DNA from: Helichrysum umbraculigerum
Lineage: Eukaryota; Streptophyta; Magnoliopsida; Asterales; Asteraceae
Reading direction: 5' to 3'
Assembly: GCA_949592205.1 (NCBI GenBank)
Contig: CATIUR010000001.1
Span: 12,229,501-12,293,500 of the forward strand
DNA length: 64,000 nt
In this document: piece by piece, positions 1 to 8,664 of the stretch
How the letters are laid out: each line of letters starts with the position of its first letter
How positions within the stretch are numbered: position 1 is the first letter of the stretch
Translations under genes and position numbers: made by a program
The notes under the pieces: generated by a model
What the model was told of the DNA's origin: nothing
Databases searched by the model: none
Seen by the model: the letters and a program-made list of their open reading frames with translations, nothing else

Positions 1-1002
1 TTCATACAGATCTTGAAGGGACAAAACCTTTCTCAGTTTGATAACTTCAAAGTATAAAAGCACATCTGTAGATACCCTAGTTTAATAATTTCTAGAAACT
101 CAAAATTCCAACAGAACCATAACGGGTATATACTTTTGCTATGGGAATCAACTACTGCTTACAAATTTGGAGTATAGATCGATTGACTAACCTTTCGTTC
201 TTGATCCTTGGTGGAGACGACCAAAGTCGATGTAATTACTATACACGTGATCAGAACTTTCAGTCGCTCCATATTTCTTCTTCTTCTTCTTCTCTTGTTT
301 TGATAAAGAGCTGACAAATGGCTGTTCCAAAGAAGGTGATGTTATAATGGCAGTTCTAGTTTGAGCAGTTTGTTGTCGATGTAGTGTTCTCAATTTTTTT
401 TGTATAATTACTTTTTTTGGAAACCTACTTTACTTTGTGTTGTTATAGAGGCATTAGTGCAGCCATGCACGTACCCTTGATTTGTTTCATGTTGAAGATG
501 AGTCTTCTAGCTTGTTTCTAAATTTTCAGCAGATCTTTCATATTATATCTTTGACCAATAAACGATCAGTCCTTACATTAGTCTAAATTTGATGATGTAA
601 ACATTTTTGGGTCAAGAGGAAATTTTAGCATTGGGAATTCTTCAAGAATCTTACAGTTAGGTCCTGATTTATAAAGATAACTTTTGTTTTGCTAGGCCTT
701 ATATAGCAAAGTCATTGACCATTTAAATGAAAAGATCCGAACAATTTGTAACCCTTGGCCTAATCTTTATAACATACAAGTAACGTATCTAATTTAAACA
801 TTCATTGTTTGTAACTTTGTATAGTAGAATAATATTGTAATAAGATAAACGTAATGGATGATGTCTTTCTTAGTAAGTCTATGTGTATTGACTGATAGAC
901 ACGTACATATTTTTTACCCTATGTCTTCATTTATGGTTTGTTATTAGAGATAAAATGCAACTTACTTTCATGCTAACACAAAAACAAAATTTTAAAGATT
1001 AA
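1..1002. other. AT-rich left flank, no clear gene
   Basis: No long ORF and no recognisable domain. A minus-strand open stretch at 393-187 (68 codons, lysine-rich, no ATG start) ends next to a plausible donor (AAAG|GTTAGT, minus strand near 187). A possible acceptor (cccttcaag) lies near position 15 on the minus strand. This could be the edge of a host exon, but codon content is low-complexity and I cannot assign it. Confidence 0.35.
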
Positions 1003-1295
1003 GTGCTTCGAAATGTATCGAACTAAGGTATGACATTCATAGTGTGTGTTGAACTATTCGGGCTTTAATTGTGTGTATGTAAGAATGTTTCAATTTATTG
1101 CTACTATATGTATTTTGATAACATGACAACTTACAACGATGTCACGTGACATTTTATATAGATGACACGCCAGTAAAATTACCATAGATTACATACAACA
1201 ACAATGAATAACAAGTTCATTACACAGAATGAAAGCCCAAATAATTCGATTGCCACTATGAATGTCAGACCTTAATTCTATACACTCTGCTACAC
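1003..1295. mobile_element. Tourist/PIF-Harbinger-like MITE
   Basis: Imperfect terminal inverted repeats of about 80-90 bp face each other. The left arm contains GACATTCATAGTG followed by GGGCTTTAAT (about 1003-1090). The right arm contains the complement (CACTATGAATGTC, about 1205-1295). A TAA trinucleotide lies directly outside both ends (1000-1002 and 1296-1298), as expected for the three-base target duplication of PIF/Harbinger elements. It has no coding capacity. The family call rests on TSD and architecture only. Confidence 0.5.
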
Positions 1296-1298
1296 TAA

Positions 1299-2737
1299 AC
1301 CCAAAGTTTAAATCATTAACAGTGTAAAGAACTGTTATCGACTGAATGATCGACTCATGTACAATTAAGTTATTATGTTTCTAGATTCCAAATATAAAGT
1401 GCATAACGTTATTCATTTTTATTTTTATCGGCAGTTATATATAACTAGTAGGAAGAAGCTAGAGAAAGAAAAATTATAGAAATGGGAGATGGAGATGCAT
1501 AATTTTAATATGGTTATGAAAATATAAATGCTATAATAATATACTTCATATCCATGAGTGTAAATATCTTGCTATAATTATAAGATAAAAGAATATCTAA
1601 GTAATGAACTTGGTCCCCATGATCCCACTTATGAATAAAAGTGCCAGTGCAAGTGATGCATGCCTCTAATACTTTGAAGTGCACTTGCCCAATCTACCTA
1701 GTTGTGAGCAAGTTTTGTCAATACATATATGGCAACCAATATTCATTCACGGTGAATATTGGTAGGGGTGTTAAATGCGATTTTCAATTACTTGTCATGA
1801 GATGCAAGTTCACAACTTAGGTGGCCTTATGGTGGGTTTATTTATGTACTCAAAAGATTAGTTGTTTCTGAACACGCAAGACACAAGTGTGTATTTCTCA
1901 CTTTGTGTGCATTGCCTATACATAACGGGGGTTAAGTGCGTGGACAAGAGATCATATACCTCAAATAATTCCATTTGTGTGGGAACACATAAACAATATT
2001 GTGAGTGTTTATATCGCTCGAGTGTTACCAATATTGACATGTTTATTATGTGATCTAAAAAATTGACTTTGACTAGAGACTCAGTGTCCCAAAAGTTTCC
2101 GGATCAAGAAAAGATTTTGCTAACATAGTGTTTGAACTATTTAATTTGCTAATTAACCTAGATTTGACTATAGATTTGGTGTTTATATTGTAGACTTGTA
2201 GTCACATACCCTGCCCCTTCCCTCGAAAGAATTGGGTATTGTCAGTTCAGGAACTTGATTGGCTTGGCAAAAAATTTTGAGCTACTTTATATTGTGAGTC
2301 TTTGAACTATATTGTAATTTGTTAATCTAGACTTGATGTTTATATTGTAGTTCCACACCATGCTCACGACGGAACGACTAATTTTGAAGTCTCAATCTGG
2401 TTCATAAAACATTTTGCGTAGATCTATTTGATCCATAGGTTAATTGCCCATGTTTTATATATTGGTTATACGTCATATGTGCCCAAATTGAGTAGGTCGG
2501 TCATCGGGAGATTCTGTTTCACTTTCAAATGTTATTATTATCTATCTGCCACAATCATCTCATGGGCCTGCACAAGGTATACTCCTATTTTCACTTGAGA
2601 TTTGTTTATGGGCCTCTTTACAATGCAAAATTGGGCCTCGTTTTATGGTCCCATTTGTTTAGTAATTAAATGTGAATGAAACTGGTTTGATATAATGTTA
2701 TATTATTACCAGCGATTTCGCGGGATTACAGATAAAA
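1299..2737. other. Non-coding AT-rich spacer
   Basis: No supported gene; the 60-63 aa overlapping ORFs near 1860-2050 lie opposite each other and lack any domain. The only structure I note is a hairpin at 1736-1762. Confidence 0.5.
1736..1762. repeat. Perfect 10-bp inverted repeat (hairpin)
   Basis: CCAATATTCA is separated by 7 nt from its exact complement TGAATATTGG. Function unknown; it may be a small MITE relic. Confidence 0.5.
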
Positions 2738-2745
2738 GATTTAAG
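2738..2745. repeat. TSD of hAT-like element (left)
   Basis: GATTTAAG, repeated exactly at 3690-3697. Confidence 0.85.
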
Positions 2746-3689
2746 TAGGGATGAGCATGAGTACCGAAATCCTAATATCGTACTCGTACCGTACCGGTCC
2801 CGTACCCGTACTGGTACCAGCCATCTTCAAATGGTACGGTATTCGATACTTATATAAACTTTTTTTATGCGGTACTCGCGGTATGGTACCGGTATTTTCC
2901 CTATTCAGTACCCGGTCCCATTATATAATGTCATATCTTTTTGCCACTATATGATTTATATGAAAATATTGTTTATTAAGAAATAAGAACGGTTGTTGGT
3001 AACACATGTGATGAGTTTTAAACATTCACAAAACCTAAATCCTCATCATCAAATACTAAAGATCACAATTAACTACAATCATTATCATAATATGCAACCA
3101 TCATCATCATCATCATGATAAATAATAAAGAATAAGAAAGTACCTATATCCTTATCCGCAAACATATTAAATCTTATTGTTTTAATTTACGACACTCTGA
3201 AATAATGGGTATCATTTTTTTGGGTCATGTTTATTTTATTTGTTTAGTATCACAATTATCAATTTTATTTATTTATGTTATATTATAGTCAATGTTGTTG
3301 ATATTTTCGTGCGTTATGAATTAATGTGAGCGATATTGACTATTGTGAACTTCATTTTAAAAACATAAGCATGTCGATTTTTTGTCGTCTTTTTGTTTAA
3401 GTTACCATACTTAGTGCAGTTTGGTATTGAGGTCATGTACCACTTTTTACAGTTGACTATTGTTATGTTTTTTTGTTGTACCACTTTTTACAGTTGAACA
3501 TTGTTCACTATTGTTATATTTTCGGTACCAAGCAGGTATAGTACCACTTTTTAACATACCAAGACACGTATCGTACCGGTACCATACCACTTCATTTGGT
3601 ACGGTATTCGGTACTCACATTATGACCAAAAAGAAAAGCGGCACCAAACGGTTTAGTATGGTACCGGTTCTGTACCACGCTCATCCCTA
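2746..3689. mobile_element. Non-autonomous hAT-like transposon (944 bp)
   Basis: The element begins TAGGGATGAGCATGAGTAC and ends GTACCACGCTCATCCCTA, giving short imperfect terminal inverted repeats. It is bounded by a perfect 8-bp direct repeat GATTTAAG (2738-2745 and 3690-3697). An 8-bp duplication with TAGGGATG-type ends is characteristic of hAT elements. Subterminal regions are rich in GGTACC and CGGTAC motifs in both orientations, typical of hAT transposase-binding subterminal repeats. No transposase ORF is present, so it would need an enzyme in trans. Confidence 0.8.
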
Positions 3690-3697
3690 GATTTAAG
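3690..3697. repeat. TSD of hAT-like element (right)
   Basis: GATTTAAG, matching 2738-2745. Confidence 0.85.
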
Positions 3698-4284
3698 TTA
3701 ATGGTGTGAATCATTTGACGAAAGTACGAAACAAGGAATACTCAATATTGATATAAATAAACCAATGTAAGTAAGGGTACACCTGCGTATGGTAATAATA
3801 ATGTTATACAATTACTCAAGACTTCTCCCAACAGTGACACAAACTGACGCATCAGTTTGTGCCAAATCAGCACCACGTCAGCAGATTTCACAACTGACAC
3901 ATAACTGACATTTCACTGCCAACAGTGAACAACACTTCACTTCTTTCAGGACCCACACACTACTTTCTTTATTTATTTAAAACACAAACTTAAATAAAAA
4001 TATTTTATTAAATTTAACAACATTACATTAAATAAAAATAAAACATTACAATTCCTAAAAAAAATACATTTATTGAAAAAAAATTACAACTAGCTAACGA
4101 CATTAAATTCTTCCTTATCGGAATCTAACGACGACATTATAATTTTAGAGTAATTTTTAGAAAGTGTGTGAAATATTTGATAGTATATGAAAGTGTATGA
4201 AATATGGAGATAGCGTATAAAAGTTGTGTGTTTATTTGAGTAAATGTGAATGTGCAATTATAGTGTGTTTGGAAAAAAAAAAAT
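3698..4284. other. Non-coding, possible DNA-transposon relic
   Basis: No gene. It contains a perfect hairpin at 3838-3861 (CACAAACTGA, 4-nt loop, complement) amid repeated ACTGACAC-type motifs. At 4089-4136 on the minus strand there is a tiny ORF starting MSSLDSDKEE. The combination suggests a decayed non-autonomous DNA transposon, but no ends or target duplication are visible. Confidence 0.35.
3838..3861. repeat. Hairpin
   Basis: A perfect 10-bp inverted repeat, CACAAACTGA / TCAGTTTGTG, around CGCA. Confidence 0.6.
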
Positions 4285-4480
4285 TTAGAGAAAATTACGC
4301 GTTTCATCACTGTGCTTGTCCAAAAAATCACAATCCGTCCCTTATTTGAAGAAATATCACCAGACATCCCTATATTCGTTCTTTTCACTCACTAGTAGTC
4401 CTTGACCCTAACGGTTTTAAATATTCTCGTTAAAACATGTCATGTGCCAAGCACGCGAAGGGTACTTTTGTCCTTTCTAC
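4285..4480. repeat. Left long TIR of a DNA transposon interrupted by Copia element 1
   Basis: This block is about 80% or more identical, in reverse complement, to 19545-19742. Shared landmarks are CCAAAAAATCACAA, CTCACTAGTAGTCCTTGACC and TATTTTTGTCC-like ends. Removing the 14.5-kb Copia insertion leaves a roughly 0.9-kb element with inverted arms of nearly 200 bp, the form of MULE-type or fold-back MITEs. No clear target duplication was found. Confidence 0.65.
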
Positions 4481-4784
4481 TATTTTTTACTATATTAGAA
4501 TTTTTTTAATTGCGAACCCCAATTTTAATTTTCTTATACCAGTATTTAATTGAATACCATTGGCCTAATAAGCACCAAATTCCGACGACTACGTATATTA
4601 TCATGAAGAAACATTCAATCACATACAAACCCAGATCTATAAACTACCAAAGCCTAGGCAAGATATGAAAGCATATTTTTGAACAGTGTAGAGTAGAGAT
4701 TGGGATTTGATAAGATGATAAAGATGATGATATTGTTGTTGTTTGATGTTGTGTTCTTATTTTTTATTTATATTGAAAAGCATA

Positions 4785-4789
4785 TTTTT
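4785..4789. repeat. TSD of Copia element 1 (left)
   Basis: TTTTT directly before the LTR, repeated at 19320-19324. The homopolymer makes it less decisive than a mixed-sequence TSD. Confidence 0.6.
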
Positions 4790-5377
4790 TGTTGGGACAT
4801 AGATTGTGACAACAGATCTAGCTTGAAATAGGACTGGTGTAATTATTATTATGTTTGTACATTGGTTTAGATTTGTAAATAAATATTTGTTTTGTTAGTA
4901 ATATTCGTTAAACATATTATTGTGCTAAGTTAGACGAATGTTAAATACAAAATAAATATATAGACGTTTCATGCAAAGCGAGTCGAGATCTCAAGTCGCA
5001 GCGAGTTGAGCTGTGAGGTGAGACCTGAACTCGCGAAGCATTAGTCTGGCGAGCCGAGTCTATTAAGTGGACTTGGGCTGCGAGTTGGGCTGAACTTGCA
5101 GGCCCATGCGAGCCGAGACGAACTGACATATTTAAAGGTTTTTCATTCGTGAAAAACCTAATAACTTTTGCCATTCGATTTCCTGATCTGCGAACTCAGT
5201 AAACCCAGAGAAAACAAACCTAACGGCTAGGCTTTGACGTATTATCGTTTAAAGCTAAGTATTAGTATACGCAATTACGAACTTACTCGTTATTAGTAAG
5301 ATAACACCGTATTGAGGGATTCCGCACCTTAATACTACAGATAACGAAGTTATCGATCCTAGAACTAGGGACTTACA
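4790..5377 (+). repeat. 5' LTR of Copia element 1
   Basis: 588 bp, beginning TGTTGGGACATAG and ending GGGACTTACA, nearly identical to 18732-19319. It carries several GCGAG-type motifs (about 4977-5125) and a TATA-like box (TATTTAAA, 5129-5136). The 77-aa minus-strand ORF over it is not a gene. Confidence 0.95.
5129..5136 (+). promoter_or_regulatory. Candidate TATA box in 5' LTR
   Basis: TATTTAAA at the place where element 2 has TATATAA (37497-37503). The position within the LTR fits a U3/R promoter, and transcription would start about 30 nt downstream. Not tested. Confidence 0.4.
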
Positions 5378-5379
5378 TC

Positions 5380-5391
5380 TGGTATCAGAGC
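5380..5391 (+). other. Primer binding site (tRNA-iMet)
   Basis: TGGTATCAGAGC lies two bases after the 5' LTR end. It is complementary to the 3' end of plant initiator methionine tRNA, the usual primer of Copia elements. Confidence 0.92.
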
Positions 5392-5819
5392 TTTCGGGCT
5401 AAATACAACTGTGTTCGTGAGTTTTAGTGTTATTGCGTTTTTGATTCGGGTCAATTTTACGTGCTTTCTTGCAATACTAACGATCAAAATCACTCTCTTG
5501 ACGTTTTAGGGTTTGTTTACTGTCGAAATTTCCTGTTTCAATCGTAAAAATACCTTAAACATTCGTTTTCGGGTTTAACAGCCGTTTCGCGAGTCGAGAT
5601 TAGGGTACCGAGTTGAACTAGCGAGTCGAACTGAGACTTGCGAGTCGAACCGAGATCCCTCGCGAATCCAAATCACTTGCGAATCGACATCTTTAGCAAT
5701 CCGAACTGAGGCTTGCGAATAGACATATTCTGCGAGTCGAGCTGAGATTGCGAGTTGAGCTAAGTCCTGCGAGTTAAGTTTTCTGAATTCGCGAAACAGT
5801 TTTACTTTACGTTCTTAAG
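5392..5819 (+). other. 5' leader of element 1 with GCGAGTCGA-type motif cluster
   Basis: Untranslated leader between PBS and gag. About ten variants of GCGAGTCGA/GCGAGTTGA/GCGAATCGA occur at 5588-5800, irregularly spaced. A GTGAGT at 5417-5422, also present in element 2, is a candidate splice donor for a subgenomic RNA. Packaging signals usually lie in this region, but none can be identified by eye. Confidence 0.55.
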
Positions 5820-8642
5820 ATGTCTGACTTAAGTAGAATGATCGAGATGGAACATGAGGTGGGAAAATCAAACGTTCCACCTAAGTTGTTGAAAATCGAA
5901 GATTACTATAACTGGAAGGACATATTTGAATCTTACTGTAGATTCCATGATTTGTCGATCTGGATGTGTATCAAGAATGGATACATTGCACCTACTCAAA
6001 CGGTTAATAATGCAACTGTCACTCTTGCTTATAACCGAATGAGCGATCAACAAAAGAAGGACTATGAATTGGAGAATAAATCCCATTCTGCTATTAAGAT
6101 GAGTTTACCAAAGGAAATAAACCATCAACTCAAGTCTTTTCAAACTGCTAGAACGCTCTGGGAAGCGTTAGAGAAAAGATGTGAGGGAAGTCCTCAAGTG
6201 AAGGCAGGCAGGAAGAATCTTCTTAAGAAGCAGTTTACTGTTATAAAAGCTTTAAAAGGAGAAGATCTTGATGCTTACATCACTAGATTCTACCACTTGT
6301 TAAGTGAGCTTGACAACCATGAGATTGTTACTACTGAGACTGAAAGAACCGACAAATTTATTGAGGGTTTGCCTTCTAAGTGGGAAATGTATGGAGTAAT
6401 GCTCAAAGACAACGATGAAAGGTATGCAACCATGACCTTAGAGCAGGTCATAGACAAGCTAAAAGGTTATGATTTCACAAAGAAATCGAGAGAAACTGAT
6501 TCTGATCAGGTTCAGAATTCTGGGCTATATCATGGGAAAACTAATCTCTCAACTTCTTCATCTAGTTCGACCACTGCACTTTTAGTGGGTAACACTGATG
6601 AAAATGGTGAAATGATAACGGATGACGTGTGCCTTCTTACCTCATCAGGTAATGAATCTAAAGGTACACCTGCTGAGAAGTCAACTCAAGGACATCAAAA
6701 GATGCCAATGAGTGTGAAATCTGCAGAGCAACAGTTATCTGTCCTAGCATCCTTTGTTGCGTCTTATGAAAACTACATTCAGGGTAAAATCAATGATCCG
6801 ATTATGTTTGATGAAGACTATGATCAGATAGACCCTGATTATCTTGAGGAAATAGATCTCCAGGATCAACTTGCAATGTTATCAAGGAGAGTTAAAAATT
6901 TCTTGAAGAAAACTGGTAGAAAGGTGGTAGGAAATCGATCAGGGTTTGATAAAACCAAGATCAAGTGTTTCAACTGTCAAGGTTATGGACACTTTGCTCG
7001 TGAGTGTCAAAGACCTAAGGTTGAAACTGGCAATAGCAAACAAGGTTCGGGAAGTACCTTAGCTTCCAAAGCCTTAGTTGTGAAACAGTTGGATGGATCT
7101 TATGATTGGCAAGATCAGTCTGAGGAAGCTCTCATGGCTGAGATTGAAGATCAAGAGATAGCTGCTGAGTCCAATAGCTATATGCCTACTGATGTTGAAA
7201 TAAAGGTGCCGGAGATTCATGAGAAAGAAAGTGATGATGACGTGCTCTATATGGATTCAACTGCTAATTTGAGTCCAGATGACTTTGTAGCACGCATGGC
7301 TGAAGTACAAACTGACAAGAAAAGGGTATGTTTGGATATTCTTACTCTTGCTGATGTTTGTTATCTAGTTACTGATCTACAATCACAATTAAGTGTTTTA
7401 ACTGTGTCGAATCAGAACTTGTCATCCCAAGTTAGCATTTTTAATGATTCTAATAAGACTATAATATCTGAACTTGAACAAGCTAAAAGTGATGTCCTTA
7501 GGTTAAGTACAGATAAGGTAGATCTTAAGAATAAGATTAAGTCTGATAGTTCTGACAAGATTGCACTTAGAGATACCATAAATGAAAAGGCAATAATCAT
7601 AGATGGTCTCTATATGAACATTGATGACTTAAATCGAACAATAGCTGATAGGGATAAAGAGTTATCTGAGCTTAAGCATAAGTTAGTGGAACAAAATCGT
7701 AAGATTGAGTCCTACAGAACTTTAGAAATGGATAAAATGCTAGATGCTCAACGCAGTGTAAAGGGCAAGACTGGGATAGGATACAATGATGTACCTCATC
7801 CTTTTAATGCCAATTACACTAGTAACTCGATAGATTCTGAAATGACAGATGCTAATCCTGAGATTTCAGTAACTAATGACCAGGAAAAGTTAGAGGCACA
7901 GAAGGATGTTGTTAAGAACCAATCATCAGATAATGGTAAGGTGTCTCATTTCACCAAAATACAGTTTGTATCGGGTGGAGTGATTAACGATACTAAGACT
8001 GATGATAAGGTTAATAAGGAACAAATATCTGAACCTTTAGTGCCTAAAACTCCGAGTAGTAATGCAAAAGTTCCTAAATCACGCAAGCAGATGTCATGTT
8101 TCAAGTGTCACCAAAAGGGACACGTGGCTTCGTGTTGTCCTAACAAAAAGCCTGAAACACCACATAAGCTTGTGATTGATGAAAAGACACAGACCGACTC
8201 TAGTATGACTGTAGATAGGTTAGATACCAAACCTAAGTTAGGTAATAAACATGTTAACATTCTTAAAAGATATGGTAAACATAGTGTCTCCCCACCTAAA
8301 CCTAAACGGCCATATACTCAAAGTGATAATTCTGTCTATAAGTCTAGGGATGTGACACCGTCGAGGTTTAGAACTCCAAGTAGAGGCCATAGTCATTATG
8401 AGAGTGGTACTACTTCGCGATCACATGAGTTTAATTATAATTATCATAATAGAGCTCATAATTATGTGCCTAGGAGGTTATCCTCAAATTCACCTCTTAA
8501 GGCTGATCGTACACAAACTCAAGCTACTTCGAAAGTAACCAAAGCTCCTGATGGGAAGGATGGTTATTTTAAAGAGCTTAAGTTTGTTGATGATAAGGGA
8601 CAAACCAAGACCGTAATGGCTTGGGTCCCTCTTGATAACTGA
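5820..8642 (+). CDS. Copia Gag (element 1), 940 aa
   Basis: Structural capsid/nucleocapsid protein of the retrotransposon particle. It starts MSDLSRMIEM. Residues about 20-230 match the Copia-type gag polypeptide (LWEALEKR, LKGEDLDAY, FIEGLPSKWE). There are two CX2CX4HX4C zinc knuckles, at residues 383-396 and 760-773. A long charged, heptad-rich segment (about 510-640) is probably coiled coil, and the C-terminus is basic and Ser/Arg-rich. 940 aa is far longer than a typical Copia Gag, but large Gags with coiled coils are known in Sireviruses. The ORF has no internal stop. It ends at TGA 8640-8642, and pol is read in the +1 frame with an 11-nt overlap, so Gag-Pol needs frameshifting or splicing. 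Confidence 0.93.
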   Translation: MSDLSRMIEMEHEVGKSNVPPKLLKIEDYYNWKDIFESYCRFHDLSIWMCIKNGYIAPTQTVNNATVTLAYNRMSDQQKKDYELENKSHSAIKMSLPKEINHQLKSFQTARTLWEALEKRCEGSPQVKAGRKNLLKKQFTVIKALKGEDLDAYITRFYHLLSELDNHEIVTTETERTDKFIEGLPSKWEMYGVMLKDNDERYATMTLEQVIDKLKGYDFTKKSRETDSDQVQNSGLYHGKTNLSTSSSSSTTALLVGNTDENGEMITDDVCLLTSSGNESKGTPAEKSTQGHQKMPMSVKSAEQQLSVLASFVASYENYIQGKINDPIMFDEDYDQIDPDYLEEIDLQDQLAMLSRRVKNFLKKTGRKVVGNRSGFDKTKIKCFNCQGYGHFARECQRPKVETGNSKQGSGSTLASKALVVKQLDGSYDWQDQSEEALMAEIEDQEIAAESNSYMPTDVEIKVPEIHEKESDDDVLYMDSTANLSPDDFVARMAEVQTDKKRVCLDILTLADVCYLVTDLQSQLSVLTVSNQNLSSQVSIFNDSNKTIISELEQAKSDVLRLSTDKVDLKNKIKSDSSDKIALRDTINEKAIIIDGLYMNIDDLNRTIADRDKELSELKHKLVEQNRKIESYRTLEMDKMLDAQRSVKGKTGIGYNDVPHPFNANYTSNSIDSEMTDANPEISVTNDQEKLEAQKDVVKNQSSDNGKVSHFTKIQFVSGGVINDTKTDDKVNKEQISEPLVPKTPSSNAKVPKSRKQMSCFKCHQKGHVASCCPNKKPETPHKLVIDEKTQTDSSMTVDRLDTKPKLGNKHVNILKRYGKHSVSPPKPKRPYTQSDNSVYKSRDVTPSRFRTPSRGHSHYESGTTSRSHEFNYNYHNRAHNYVPRRLSSNSPLKADRTQTQATSKVTKAPDGKDGYFKELKFVDDKGQTKTVMAWVPLDN

Positions 8643-8664
8643 TCGTGTTTTGTGTTATGTGCAG
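8613..8664 (+). other. Gag-pol junction: +1 overlap and possible 52-nt mini-intron
   Basis: Gag stops at 8640-8642 while pol is open from 8632. A good acceptor-like sequence (tgttatgtgcag|GAG) ends at 8664, and a GTAATG at 8613 could be a donor. Removing 8613-8664 would fuse gag and pol in frame, losing only the MAWVPLDN tail. The same sequences occur in element 2. Ribosomal +1 frameshifting is the alternative. Confidence 0.35.

Noticed and set aside
4941..5174. 77-aa minus ORF in the LTR (again at 18883-19116)
   Set aside because: Antisense to the LTR, present twice only because the LTR is; no domain. The 93-aa ORFs at 37301-37582 and 51323-51604 are rejected for the same reason.
5380..5391. 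tRNA gene
   Set aside because: Only the 12-nt tRNA complement is present (also at 37746, 32026, 52870, 62428); it is a primer binding site.
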